Shown here: positions 32,484-40,770 of the stretch, piece after piece
Layout: the number at the start of each line of letters is the position of its first letter
Numbering within the stretch: position 1 is the first letter of the stretch
Source of the DNA: JBMNTP01 sp050945795
GTDB lineage: Bacteria; Bacillota; Clostridia; Christensenellales; MGBC116941
Direction of reading: 5' to 3'
Length of the DNA stretch: 48,200 bases
Assembly (NCBI GenBank): GCA_050945795.1
Contig: JBMNTP010000013.1
Span: forward strand, 1 to 48,200
Notes under the pieces: model-generated
Told to the model about the DNA's origin: nothing
The model's input: the letters and a program-made list of their open reading frames with translations, nothing else
The model's database searches: none
Translations under genes and position numbers: made by a program

Positions 32484-33200
32484 ATGAAAAAACGGGCTTT
32501 GGTTATAGGCGGCGCTTCAAAGGTTATATGCGTAACCGGCTTTTTAATAAGCAGCGGTTATAGGGTGGCGGTTATAGACAACCGCTGTGATGACGCTGAC
32601 CGGCTCGCCCGATTTACCTCAGCCGCGGTGCTATGCGGAGATGCGACGCTGCCTGAAATGCTTGAAGAGTCTGGTATGCAAAATGCCGATGTGGCGGTAG
32701 CTATGCTGCCAACAGATGAAGAAAATTTTGTTGCCTCTCTTTTATGCAAGCGCCTTCTTAACATTAAAAAAGTCATAACCGTTTTAGAGGACGAAAAAAA
32801 ACTGGGCGATTTTTATAGAGCCGGCATTGATTCGGTGTTTTGTGAAGCCGCCTTTATCACTAGCGTAATAAACCAGCAAGACGTATTGGACGGCTTGGCT
32901 ACGTTTGTTCCTATCAGCGAAGGGCGAGTTAACGTTGTTGCGGTTCCCATCTGCGAAACGGCGCCTATTGTCGATAAAAAGCTATGGGAAATCGAACTGC
33001 CCGACGAGGTAATCGTAGGCTGCGTTTTACGAAAAGAACACAGCATTGTTCCGCGGGGCGATACGCGTATTTTAGCCGGTGATACTTTAATTTTAATAGC
33101 TTCGGATAAGCAAGAGGTTACGGCAATACGGACTTTAACCGGCCACGATATAAAAAGCAGCTTACCTGACAGCACACAGTACAAAACGGAAAGAGAGTAA
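32484..33200 (+). CDS. TrkA-like protein with RCK_N and RCK_C domains
   Basis: 238 residues. RCK_N is about residues 1-130 (ALVIGGASKVICVTGFL, with an eroded glycine motif; GDAT at about 53-56). RCK_C is about 150-225 (IVPRGDTRILAGDTLILIAS is typical). TrkA proteins bind NADH/NAD or cyclic di-AMP (through RCK_C) and gate K+ channels. Without a channel gene here, the partner may be the P2C pump encoded 12 bp downstream or a channel elsewhere. The GGTGATTTG ribosome site lies in the end of the previous gene. Confidence 0.88.
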   Translation: MKKRALVIGGASKVICVTGFLISSGYRVAVIDNRCDDADRLARFTSAAVLCGDATLPEMLEESGMQNADVAVAMLPTDEENFVASLLCKRLLNIKKVITVLEDEKKLGDFYRAGIDSVFCEAAFITSVINQQDVLDGLATFVPISEGRVNVVAVPICETAPIVDKKLWEIELPDEVIVGCVLRKEHSIVPRGDTRILAGDTLILIASDKQEVTAIRTLTGHDIKSSLPDSTQYKTERE

Positions 33201-33212
33201 ACCATAATAGCT

Positions 33213-36056
33213 ATGAATGATAAAAATACACAGTCAATGCTAAAAGACGTTATAGCGATAATACATAAACTGCCCTCTGATCAAGTCTTCAAGGTTTTAG
33301 GCAGTAATATAAGCGGTTTATCGGATAACGAAGCTAAGGCAAGGCTGAATAAATACGGCAAAAATCTATTGGAAGAAAAAAAAGGAACGCCTCTGGCTGT
33401 TAAATTACTTTTAAACTTCACACACCTTATGGCCATACTATTATGGGTAGCGGGCATTGTTGCCCTTATAGCTCAAATGCCTGAACTTACCATAGCCATC
33501 TGGATGGTGAACATCATAAACGGCGCGTTTAGCTTTTGGCAGGAATTCCGTGCTGAAAAGGCTACTGAGGCGCTTAAAAAGATGCTGCCCGCTCATGTCC
33601 GCGTTCTGCGCTCTAATCAGGAGCAGCAGTTGCTGGCAGAGGACTTGGTTCTAGGAGATGTGATTCTTCTTTCAGAGGGTGAGAGAATTCCCGCCGACGC
33701 TAGGCTGGTAGAAGATAACGACCTGCAGGTAAACCAGTCTACTTTAACAGGCGAGTCGCATCCTGTGCATAAAAACAGCGCCGGTGTACTGCGGGATGAT
33801 TTAACACGGGCCGAACAATCGAATATGGTTTTTGCCGGCACTACGGTAGCGGCCGGAACGGGAAAGGCCGTCGTATACGCCACAGGCATGGCTACGGAGT
33901 TTGGCAAAATCACCAACTTGACACAGAGCCTTCAAGAAGAAAGCAGTCCTTTACAAAAGGAAATGGGCAAGCTGACAAAGAAGGTCTCCGCCATAGCTGT
34001 TAGCATAGGAATATTGTTCTTCTTTCTCGCTATTTTCTTCGCCGATACCGAGCCGGTAGCCGCGTTCATATTTGCTCTTGGCATGATTGTGGCGTTTATA
34101 CCCGAAGGACTGCTGCCCACAGTTACGCTGTCTTTAGCTATGGGCGTTCAGCGCATGGCCAAGCGCAATGCGTTGATTAAACGTCTTTCCGCCGTTGAAA
34201 CCCTCGGCTGTACCACTGTTATATGTACAGATAAAACCGGAACCTTAACGCAGAACGAAATGACGGTTAGCAATATTTGGATGGGCGGCGTACATATGGA
34301 TGTTTCCGGTGTAGGATATGACGCTACAGCCGGCGGCATTTTGCTCAAAGGACGGCCGGTCGCTCAGAATAATCCCGATTTAACCGAGCTTCTTACCGCG
34401 GCAAGTTTATGCCGCAACGCTCGGCTGCTTCCTCCAAACGGAGAGTGCTCACGTTTTACAGTCCTTGGCGACCCTACCGAGGCGGCGTTGATTGTGCTCG
34501 CTCAAAAATACCGGCTTAATTTAGATGAGCTATACTGCAATATGCCGCGTTTGCGTGAGCTGCCGTTTGATTCGAGCCGCAAAAGGATGAGTACAATTCA
34601 TCAGGCCAGCGACAAGGCGCGGATTGCGTATGTAAAAGGTGCGCCTAAAGAAGTGCTGGAGCTTTGCACACAGCAAAAAAGGAACGGCAAACTTGTCGCT
34701 ATGAACGATAAGGATCGCGCTAGCATTATGGCGGTAAACGACAGGTATGCAAGAAACGGCCTGCGTGTTCTCGCCATAGCTGCACGCAACATAACTCCTC
34801 AAGACGATATTCCCGTGAGCCTTGGCGCGTATACACCTGAAATTATAGAGAGGTGTCTTACTTTTTTAGGGCTTATCGCCATGATCGACCCGCCGCGCCC
34901 CGAGGTGGCTGAAGCGGTAGCCAAATGCCATAACGCCGGCATTAGGATTATTATGATTACCGGCGATTACGGTTTAACAGCGGAAAGCATCGCCCGGCGC
35001 ATCGGCATTATCAAAGGCCATAAGCCCAGGATTATAACAGGTATAGAGCTAGAAAAAATGTCGGCTGACGAGCTTACAAAAGCGCTGTCCGACGAAGTTA
35101 TTTTCGCTCGTGTAGCGCCTGAGCAAAAGCTACAGGTAGTCAGCGCGCTGCAAAGTATGAAGCATATTGTCGCGGTTACCGGCGATGGAGTAAACGATTC
35201 ACCTGCTTTGAAAAAGGCGGATATCGGCGTTGCTATGGGCATATCCGGCACTGATGTCGCCAAAGAAGCCGCCGATATGATATTGACAGACGACAACTTC
35301 GCCTCTATTGTCAATGCCATTGAGGAGGGGCGCGCGGTATACAATAATATCCGCAAGTTTGTTCTTTACATATTTAACAGTAATATGGCGGCAGCGGTAC
35401 CTATGGTGCTGTACCTGTTCTCAAGAGGTGCTATACCGCTCCCCCTTACGATTATGCAGGTACTCGCTATTGACCTTGGAACTGATATGGTGCCGGCTAT
35501 GGGGCTGGGCGTGGAAAAACCGGAGGAGGGCATAATGAATGTTCCGCCCCGCTCTCAAAAGGAGTCTTTGCTAAGCCGACCGCTTATTCTAAAAGCGTTT
35601 TGCTGGTATGGCTTGCTTGAAGCCGCCTTTGGCACCGCCGCTTATTTCTTCCTAAACTATCTGTATGGTTGGCCCGAAAACCCTCTGGCCTCCTCGGGAA
35701 TTATCTATCAGATGGCTACCGCCATGACCTTTGCGGCTATTGTTATGGCGCAGGTTGGAGCTGTATTTGGCTGCCGCACAGAACGGCTTTCGGTTTTCAA
35801 GGTCGGACTGTTTAGCAACAAGCTTATTCTAATCGGCATCGCCGTAGAGTTTGCGCTATTAGGACTGCTCGTTTACCTTCCTATACCGTTCCTGCACGAC
35901 CTTTTTAATACAGCGCCGTTAGGCTTGCGGGAGTGGGCGTTTTTAATTGTTGTTCCTTTCGCAATGCTGCTTATTGATGAAGTTCGAAAATGGGTTCTTA
36001 GAACATGGTATCGCGCAAAAGCCAATAAAACGAGTACTAAAAGAGTGGTGATATAG
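33213..36056 (+). CDS. P2C-type (Na+,K+-ATPase-like) cation-transporting P-type ATPase
   Basis: 947 residues. An N-terminal cation-ATPase domain, TGES at 179-182, phosphorylation site DKTGT with D340, the nucleotide domain (KGAPKEVLELC), TGDGVND at 657-663 and ten membrane helices are present. M4 reads PEGLLPTVT (E298) and M6 reads IDLGTDMVPA (D754, D758), matching the Na+,K+-ATPase signature rather than SERCA. In M5 the Na,K-ATPase SNIPE is SNMAA, so the M5 Glu is replaced by Ala727. It likely exchanges Na+ (or H+) for K+ across the membrane, but stoichiometry is open. It ends the operon before a strong terminator. Confidence 0.93.
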   Translation: MNDKNTQSMLKDVIAIIHKLPSDQVFKVLGSNISGLSDNEAKARLNKYGKNLLEEKKGTPLAVKLLLNFTHLMAILLWVAGIVALIAQMPELTIAIWMVNIINGAFSFWQEFRAEKATEALKKMLPAHVRVLRSNQEQQLLAEDLVLGDVILLSEGERIPADARLVEDNDLQVNQSTLTGESHPVHKNSAGVLRDDLTRAEQSNMVFAGTTVAAGTGKAVVYATGMATEFGKITNLTQSLQEESSPLQKEMGKLTKKVSAIAVSIGILFFFLAIFFADTEPVAAFIFALGMIVAFIPEGLLPTVTLSLAMGVQRMAKRNALIKRLSAVETLGCTTVICTDKTGTLTQNEMTVSNIWMGGVHMDVSGVGYDATAGGILLKGRPVAQNNPDLTELLTAASLCRNARLLPPNGECSRFTVLGDPTEAALIVLAQKYRLNLDELYCNMPRLRELPFDSSRKRMSTIHQASDKARIAYVKGAPKEVLELCTQQKRNGKLVAMNDKDRASIMAVNDRYARNGLRVLAIAARNITPQDDIPVSLGAYTPEIIERCLTFLGLIAMIDPPRPEVAEAVAKCHNAGIRIIMITGDYGLTAESIARRIGIIKGHKPRIITGIELEKMSADELTKALSDEVIFARVAPEQKLQVVSALQSMKHIVAVTGDGVNDSPALKKADIGVAMGISGTDVAKEAADMILTDDNFASIVNAIEEGRAVYNNIRKFVLYIFNSNMAAAVPMVLYLFSRGAIPLPLTIMQVLAIDLGTDMVPAMGLGVEKPEEGIMNVPPRSQKESLLSRPLILKAFCWYGLLEAAFGTAAYFFLNYLYGWPENPLASSGIIYQMATAMTFAAIVMAQVGAVFGCRTERLSVFKVGLFSNKLILIGIAVEFALLGLLVYLPIPFLHDLFNTAPLGLREWAFLIVVPFAMLLIDEVRKWVLRTWYRAKANKTSTKRVVI

Positions 36057-36140
36057 CTCTAAAATCATTATTGTACTTAACGGTGAAATGACACTGCCAG
36101 CCTAGGCGCTTTAAAACCGCATTTTTAAGACAGAGCAAAC

Positions 36141-36180
36141 AAAAATATCGCGAGCCATGGTTTCGGTTCGCGATATTTTT
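36141..36180. terminator. Strong symmetric terminator after the pump operon
   Basis: Sixteen-position stem, including AAAAATATCGCGA / TCGCGATATTTTT and a short GC extension, with an 8-nt loop. Both strands give a U-tract. It ends the pump operon. Confidence 0.92.
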
Positions 36181-36265
36181 ATGTAAACGCCTTAGCTTCA
36201 CATCTCTTTTGAATCCTGCCCACAAAAAACCATGTCCTAAAACAGCCGGATTTTTATCAATAGCA

Positions 36266-36274
36266 TGATATAAT
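36266..36274 (+). promoter_or_regulatory. Extended -10 promoter of the methyltransferase gene
   Basis: TGATATAAT, an extended -10 element, about 90 bp upstream of the ATG at 36365. The -35 region is poor. Confidence 0.5.
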
Positions 36275-36364
36275 TAAAACAATATTTTGCAAGGACGCTA
36301 ATATAGGCCGTGGCGCAGCTACGCTACAATCGATCTTTGGAACACACTATAAGGAGGCCATTAA

Positions 36365-36910
36365 ATGCATTATAAAACAATATACCCCTCCCCCATTGGA
36401 ACCATCACACTTGCATGTGACTGTGATGGTAAAAACCTTATAGGGGTATGGACGGAAGAGCAAAAATACCACGGCGACACCATATTCCAAGGCATGGTGG
36501 AAAAGAACGACATACCGCTCTTTAATACTACAAAGAAATGGCTGGATAGATACTTCGCCGGTGACAAGCCGGGCATATCGTCATTGCCGCTTGCCCCTAT
36601 TGGCAGTGAGTTTCGCCAAGAGATATGGAATATATTATGTGAAATACCGTATGGCGAAGTTATAACGTATGGCGGCATCGCGAAAAAGATGGCTGAAAAA
36701 ATGGGCAGGCAAAGCATGTCCAGTCAAGCGGTCGGCGGCGCCGTAGGCCACAACCCCATATCCATAATAATCCCCTGCCATAGGGTGGTTGGCTCAAACG
36801 GCAGTTTGACGGGGTACGCCGGAGGCGTTAGCACAAAGATAAAACTGCTGGAATTAGAGGGCGCTGATATGACCCGACTATTTGTGCCTAAAAAAGGTAC
36901 CGCCCTCTAA
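36365..36910 (+). CDS. ogt: Methylated-DNA--[protein]-cysteine S-methyltransferase
   Basis: 181 residues. The active site IIPCHRV carries the acceptor Cys, followed by GSNGSLTGYAGG. The DNA-binding part has FRQEIWNILCEIPYGEVITY upstream. The protein removes O6-alkyl groups from guanine in a suicidal transfer to its own Cys. AGGAGG lies 7 nt before the ATG. The gene is single, with its own promoter and a possible weak terminator at 37060-37081. Its length and layout are ordinary for Ogt without the Ada regulatory part. Confidence 0.95.
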   Translation: MHYKTIYPSPIGTITLACDCDGKNLIGVWTEEQKYHGDTIFQGMVEKNDIPLFNTTKKWLDRYFAGDKPGISSLPLAPIGSEFRQEIWNILCEIPYGEVITYGGIAKKMAEKMGRQSMSSQAVGGAVGHNPISIIIPCHRVVGSNGSLTGYAGGVSTKIKLLELEGADMTRLFVPKKGTAL

Positions 36911-37059
36911 GTCACTAAAACGCATTGAAACATTATAATGAGTGTCATCAGGAGCGTGTAACGCCGCATTTCCCCCAGAACTATTCATGCTTTAAAACCG
37001 GAATCTTCCGTCATTATATGGCCAGCTTAACCAGACTTTTATACTATCTGCCACGATAG

Positions 37060-37085
37060 CCGCCTTTTCTTTTAGGGCGGTTTCT
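37060..37085 (+). terminator. Possible weak terminator between ogt and the XRE regulator gene
   Basis: CCGCC / GGCGG stem with an 11-nt loop, followed on the plus strand by TTTCTT. It is short and GC-rich with an interrupted T-tract. Confidence 0.35.
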
Positions 37086-37101
37086 TCTCATTTTCCGCTT
37101 T

Positions 37102-37710
37102 CTAATTTCTAATACCGCTCCGGCGTTTCTTTAAAGCAAAAAACGATGAGACGATTATAATAGCATAAGAGATTGCGAAGAATATACCGCTTAATATGCC
37201 GGTAGGGTATGGAGCGATTATACCGTCAACGATGAATGTAACTATAAGAGAGACCGGCATAAATAATCCAATGATGACATTAAGCCAATAAATAGTAAAG
37301 GACGCTTTGGCTTGGGACATAAGCTTTCCTATAAAGTAGGCCACAACGCCGACAACCTGAATTATCATAGAACCCCAGATACTTTCCGCCGACTGATTTT
37401 CATACCAGCCGCCAAAAGCGCAGAATAGCCCAATTGCTAAAAATGCCGTTGATGCGATATAGAGGATTTTACTTGTAAGCACGTTGCTTTTTTCTTCATT
37501 TGTTTTAACCGATTCAATTCCTTTAAGAATATAGTCTGTTGTAACGCTAAAGTACTCGCTTATTATAATTATCTTCTCTAAATCCGGCGTACTTTGACCG
37601 CTTTCCCATTTAGATACCGCCTGGCGCGAAACGCCTGCCATATCCGCGAGCTCTTCTTGCGAAATACCTTTAGCTTTTCGTAAACCCAGTATTCTGTCTG
37701 CTATATCCAT
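37102..37710 (-). CDS. XRE-family DNA-binding protein with four membrane segments
   Basis: 202 residues. The helix-turn-helix (about 1-65) is ISQEELADMAGVSRQAVSKW, a standard Cro/CI-type domain. The remainder has about four hydrophobic helices (from about residue 85) and ends in a basic KKRRSG. Such HTH-membrane proteins are common in Firmicutes and may sense envelope state. AAGGAG stands 7 nt before the ATG. The gene is isolated between ogt and the germination operon. Target genes are unknown. Confidence 0.88.
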   Translation of the reverse strand: MDIADRILGLRKAKGISQEELADMAGVSRQAVSKWESGQSTPDLEKIIIISEYFSVTTDYILKGIESVKTNEEKSNVLTSKILYIASTAFLAIGLFCAFGGWYENQSAESIWGSMIIQVVGVVAYFIGKLMSQAKASFTIYWLNVIIGLFMPVSLIVTFIVDGIIAPYPTGILSGIFFAISYAIIIVSSFFALKKRRSGIRN

Positions 37711-38031
37711 TTCGATACTCCTTATTGTTTGATGCGTTCATAGTAGCATCAACGCCGGTTGCGCCCCCACCAAGCGCGCTTGGTTTCTTGTCAACCCACG
37801 GTTGCAATTACTATTTTCCCACTATTCTTAAGGCAAATCCAGTAGGTTTTCGTATTAAATTCAGTTTGGCGCTCAAACACGCCTTCGTAAATTAGATAAG
37901 TGCTTTTCTCAACAGTATATCCTCTTGTTATTCTTAGTGCCCAAGATCCCCTATGCCTAGGTTCGTTATAGATCGAATGTGTTTGGGCATAATACAACTG
38001 CGCTTCATTCAGATATAGGGAGGGATATATT
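37711..38031. promoter_or_regulatory. Intergenic region upstream of the germination operon
   Basis: 321 bp. It contains the forespore promoter candidate (listed separately), a tight palindrome CCAAGCGCGCTTGG near 37778, and the ribosome site GGGAGGG at 38018-38024. A 194-codon minus-strand frame (37791-38375) overlaps the germination gene, has no ribosome site or recognisable domain, and is not called. Confidence 0.5.
37965..37994 (+). promoter_or_regulatory. Forespore (SigF/SigG-type) promoter of the germination operon
   Basis: GGGCATAATA at 37985-37994 matches the SigF/SigG -10 pattern GGnnAnAnTR at every fixed position. GTTATA at 37965-37970, 14 bp upstream, is an acceptable -35 (GyATA-like). 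The predicted start near 38001 leaves about 30 nt before the start codon. Confidence 0.65.
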
Positions 38032-39510
38032 ATTTTCCGTTTTATAAAAGGCAGACCTAAAAAGCCTCGGTATGATGAAAAAACCGAAAATATAGAGAAG
38101 CATGCCGTTCCATCGCGTATATCTGACTGTGAGGAAATTGTCAAGCATATTTTCGGAGACAGCTCCGATTTGCTAATCCAGGCTTTTGCCACGCATAAGG
38201 ATGACGCTATGATTGTATTTATCGACGGCCTTGTCAATAAAGATCTAATTGACAGGGATATCATAAAACCGATAAAGTCGCCCGAATTCAACGGCAATAT
38301 TCCGCTTTCCCTTTCAACATTATTTAAAGAAACGGATGATATGTCTGTTGTTGTTGATGAGGTGCTTGCCGGCAACGTAGCGGTATTCTATGAAAAAGCT
38401 TGCAAGGCATATCTTGTGGAATTAAAGGGCTGGGATAAACGGGCGGTATCGCAGCCGGAAGCCGAGGCGGTAATACGAGGTCCTAAGGAGAGCTTTACCG
38501 AAAGCCTAAGAACTAACACCGCTTTAATGCGAAGAAAAATTAAGACACCCAAGTTCATTGTGGAAAGCATGACATTAGGCAGGCAGACTAAAACGGCGAT
38601 TGCTCTTATTTATATAGATGGCATAGTTAATCAAGATGTGCTCGCCGAATTAAAAAGACGCCTTGAGAAGATAGATACCGGTGAAATACTCGAAACAGGT
38701 CAGATTGAACAGCAGATCTGTGAGAATACCTTTTTGCCTATATCCGGCATGGGATTGACGCAAAAACCCGACATGGCGGCTCAAAAGGTACTGTGCGGCA
38801 AGATAGCCGTACTATGCGACGGCACACCCCACGCTTTAATAATACCCGATTTGTTCATAGAAAATCTGCATACCAGCGAGGACTATTATAACAGAACGGT
38901 TTATACAACTATAATCAGATTTTTGCGTACCATATCGCTTATGATTACCGTTATATTGCCGGGGCTTGTTGTAGCCATAGTTACATTTCATGCTGAAATG
39001 ATACCGGCGGTGTTTTTTACCAGCATAATAAATGCGTCTCAAAAAACTCCTATGCCTATCTCGGCTGAAGTGTTTTCGCTTACGTTGGTATTCGCGCTTG
39101 TTCAAGAAGGCAGCGCCCGCCTTCCCAATACCGTAGGCTCGGCTATTACAATAGTAGGCTCCCTTATAATTGGAGAGGCGGCGGTCAGCGCCGGCATAGT
39201 AAGCCAGCCTATGGTAATCGTAGTAGCGCTGACAGCGGTAGCGGGTTTTTTATCGCCAAATCTAATTGAGTTCGCTATGGTATACCGGCTGTTTCTTTTG
39301 CTTTTAGGCGCTACTATGGGGCTTATCGGTATCGGTACCGGTATTTTTATAATGATGACGCAACTGATATCAACATATACCTTTGGTATACCCGTACTAT
39401 CCTCTTTTTCAAAAGAAGAATTAAAGGACTCTATAGTGCGATTTCCCCTTAAGCGGCTTAAAGACAGGCCGGAATCAATAGTCAAGGACAATATCAGGAA
39501 ACAACGCTAG
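38032..39510 (+). CDS. Spore germination receptor A subunit (GerA family), apparent ATT start
   Basis: 492 residues if begun at ATT 38032. GGGAGGG lies 7 nt upstream, and the N-terminal sequence (FRFIKGRPKKPRYDEKTENI) is what GerA proteins show. The frame has no ATG, GTG or TTG between its upstream stop (37990-37992) and a TTG at 38170. Starting at that TTG would cut off about 46 conserved residues. The soluble N-terminal domain is followed by about five membrane helices (from about residue 290; RTISLMITVILPGLVVAIVT) and a basic cytoplasmic tail. It is the A subunit of a nutrient germinant receptor in the inner spore membrane. Confidence 0.88.
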   Translation: MFRFIKGRPKKPRYDEKTENIEKHAVPSRISDCEEIVKHIFGDSSDLLIQAFATHKDDAMIVFIDGLVNKDLIDRDIIKPIKSPEFNGNIPLSLSTLFKETDDMSVVVDEVLAGNVAVFYEKACKAYLVELKGWDKRAVSQPEAEAVIRGPKESFTESLRTNTALMRRKIKTPKFIVESMTLGRQTKTAIALIYIDGIVNQDVLAELKRRLEKIDTGEILETGQIEQQICENTFLPISGMGLTQKPDMAAQKVLCGKIAVLCDGTPHALIIPDLFIENLHTSEDYYNRTVYTTIIRFLRTISLMITVILPGLVVAIVTFHAEMIPAVFFTSIINASQKTPMPISAEVFSLTLVFALVQEGSARLPNTVGSAITIVGSLIIGEAAVSAGIVSQPMVIVVALTAVAGFLSPNLIEFAMVYRLFLLLLGATMGLIGIGTGIFIMMTQLISTYTFGIPVLSSFSKEELKDSIVRFPLKRLKDRPESIVKDNIRKQR

Positions 39511-39528
39511 GTACGAGGAGGAGTCGCA

Positions 39529-40770
39529 ATGAAACAACGGATTTTAGCAATCGTACTGATACTTGCGTTGGTTACGCTCTCTGGATGTTGGAACGAGGAT
39601 GAGCCTAAAGATTTGGCCAGCGTCAACAGTATATTGTACGATATTGATGATGACGGCAAGTACCGTTTAGTAATAGAGGTTTTAAGTCCCCTCCCCTCAG
39701 GCGGTGGCGGCGGGGACTCAGATAAAATAAAAAAATCACCGTTAGATCCTATTTCAGGCGAGGGCGACTCCATACGCGAAGCGCTGGTAAATCTGGCGCG
39801 AAGTGTAGAGAAAAGAATTTTTGCCGGTCATAATAAAGTTCGGCTTTTCACGGAACGCTTTGCGCTCAAAGGTATGCTGCCCATGCTTGAGGTTTCCTCA
39901 AGAGACAGACTTATGGATGAAACTCCGCTTATGATCGTTGTAAAGGCGGAAAATCCTGACGAGGTCTTCTCTAGCGCCATAGGATTATCGGATATGGTAG
40001 GAGATTATTTTGAGAATTTGGCAACACAGCAAGAACGGCATACATCAAAAGCCGTAACAGTTACAACACTCGATTTTATAAAAGACTATTATTTAGAGGG
40101 CAAACAGCCGGTAATGGGCGTAGCACAGCTTATCGATAAAGACAGCCTATCCTCCAAAAGCTCAGGCTCGGATAGCGAAGGCGAACAGCAAAGCTCCGAA
40201 TCGGGTAACGAGGAGGGAGAGGATGAGAAAATTATTGTGTATGAAGGGCTGGCGGCGTTTAAGGAGGATAAGCTTGTCGGCTATATGAATGCCATCGAGA
40301 CAAGGTCATATAATCTAATCACCAAATCGGTAAACACCTCGCTTATGTCATTGCCCCCTGAGGATCAGCCTACGGTTGTTAGAATTAGCAACTCAAAAGC
40401 GAATATAAAAACATTTCTGGAAAACGATAAGGTGTCTGTACTCGTAAACATAAAAGCCACGCTGCATGTTGTCGAAGAGAGCGGAGATTTGGATGTCACC
40501 ATGCCAGAGCCGCTTAAAACGGTGGAGGCGCGGTTTAATAAACTGATGGAAAAAGAAGTAGCAAAGACAGTCTTAAAAGCCCAAACAGAATTCAAAAGCG
40601 ATATATTTGGCTTTGGAAGACAGTTGCATATACAGCATCCTAATAGATGGCCTGATTTTAAAGACGATTGGGACGAGCATTTCTCCAAGGCAAGTGTGGA
40701 GATTGCGATAGAGTCGTCTGTCGTAAGGTCGGGTCAGATTAAAAAGCCGCTGTCAACGGAGGACGAATAA
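39529..40770 (+). CDS. Spore germination receptor C subunit (GerC-type lipoprotein)
   Basis: 413 residues. The lipobox is LSGCW at about residues 17-21, lipidated on C20. The GerC N-terminal domain includes ELASVNSILYDIDDDGKYRL-like strands and RIFAGHNKVRLF. The C-terminal GerC domain (about 230-400) ends with VEIAIESSVVRSGQI. An insert rich in Ser, Gly and Glu (about 205-235) is low-complexity. GGAGGAG precedes the ATG. It sits on the outer face of the inner spore membrane with the A and B subunits. The next gene overlaps by one base. Confidence 0.93.
   Translation: MKQRILAIVLILALVTLSGCWNEDEPKDLASVNSILYDIDDDGKYRLVIEVLSPLPSGGGGGDSDKIKKSPLDPISGEGDSIREALVNLARSVEKRIFAGHNKVRLFTERFALKGMLPMLEVSSRDRLMDETPLMIVVKAENPDEVFSSAIGLSDMVGDYFENLATQQERHTSKAVTVTTLDFIKDYYLEGKQPVMGVAQLIDKDSLSSKSSGSDSEGEQQSSESGNEEGEDEKIIVYEGLAAFKEDKLVGYMNAIETRSYNLITKSVNTSLMSLPPEDQPTVVRISNSKANIKTFLENDKVSVLVNIKATLHVVEESGDLDVTMPEPLKTVEARFNKLMEKEVAKTVLKAQTEFKSDIFGFGRQLHIQHPNRWPDFKDDWDEHFSKASVEIAIESSVVRSGQIKKPLSTEDE

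Noticed and set aside
33213..36056. Calcium pump (SERCA-like) assignment
   Set aside because: M4 PEGLL and M6 IDLGTDMVPA match the Na+,K+-ATPase (P2C) signatures rather than the SERCA PEGLP and its M6 sequence.
37791..38375. 194-codon minus-strand frame at the germination operon
   Set aside because: Overlaps the GerA N-terminal coding part and promoter, shows no domain, and its product is low-complexity in the overlapped half.
38170..39510. TTG at 38170 as start of the germination A subunit
   Set aside because: It would remove about 46 family-like residues and lacks a well-placed ribosome site, while GGGAGGG and the forespore promoter fit a start at 38032.
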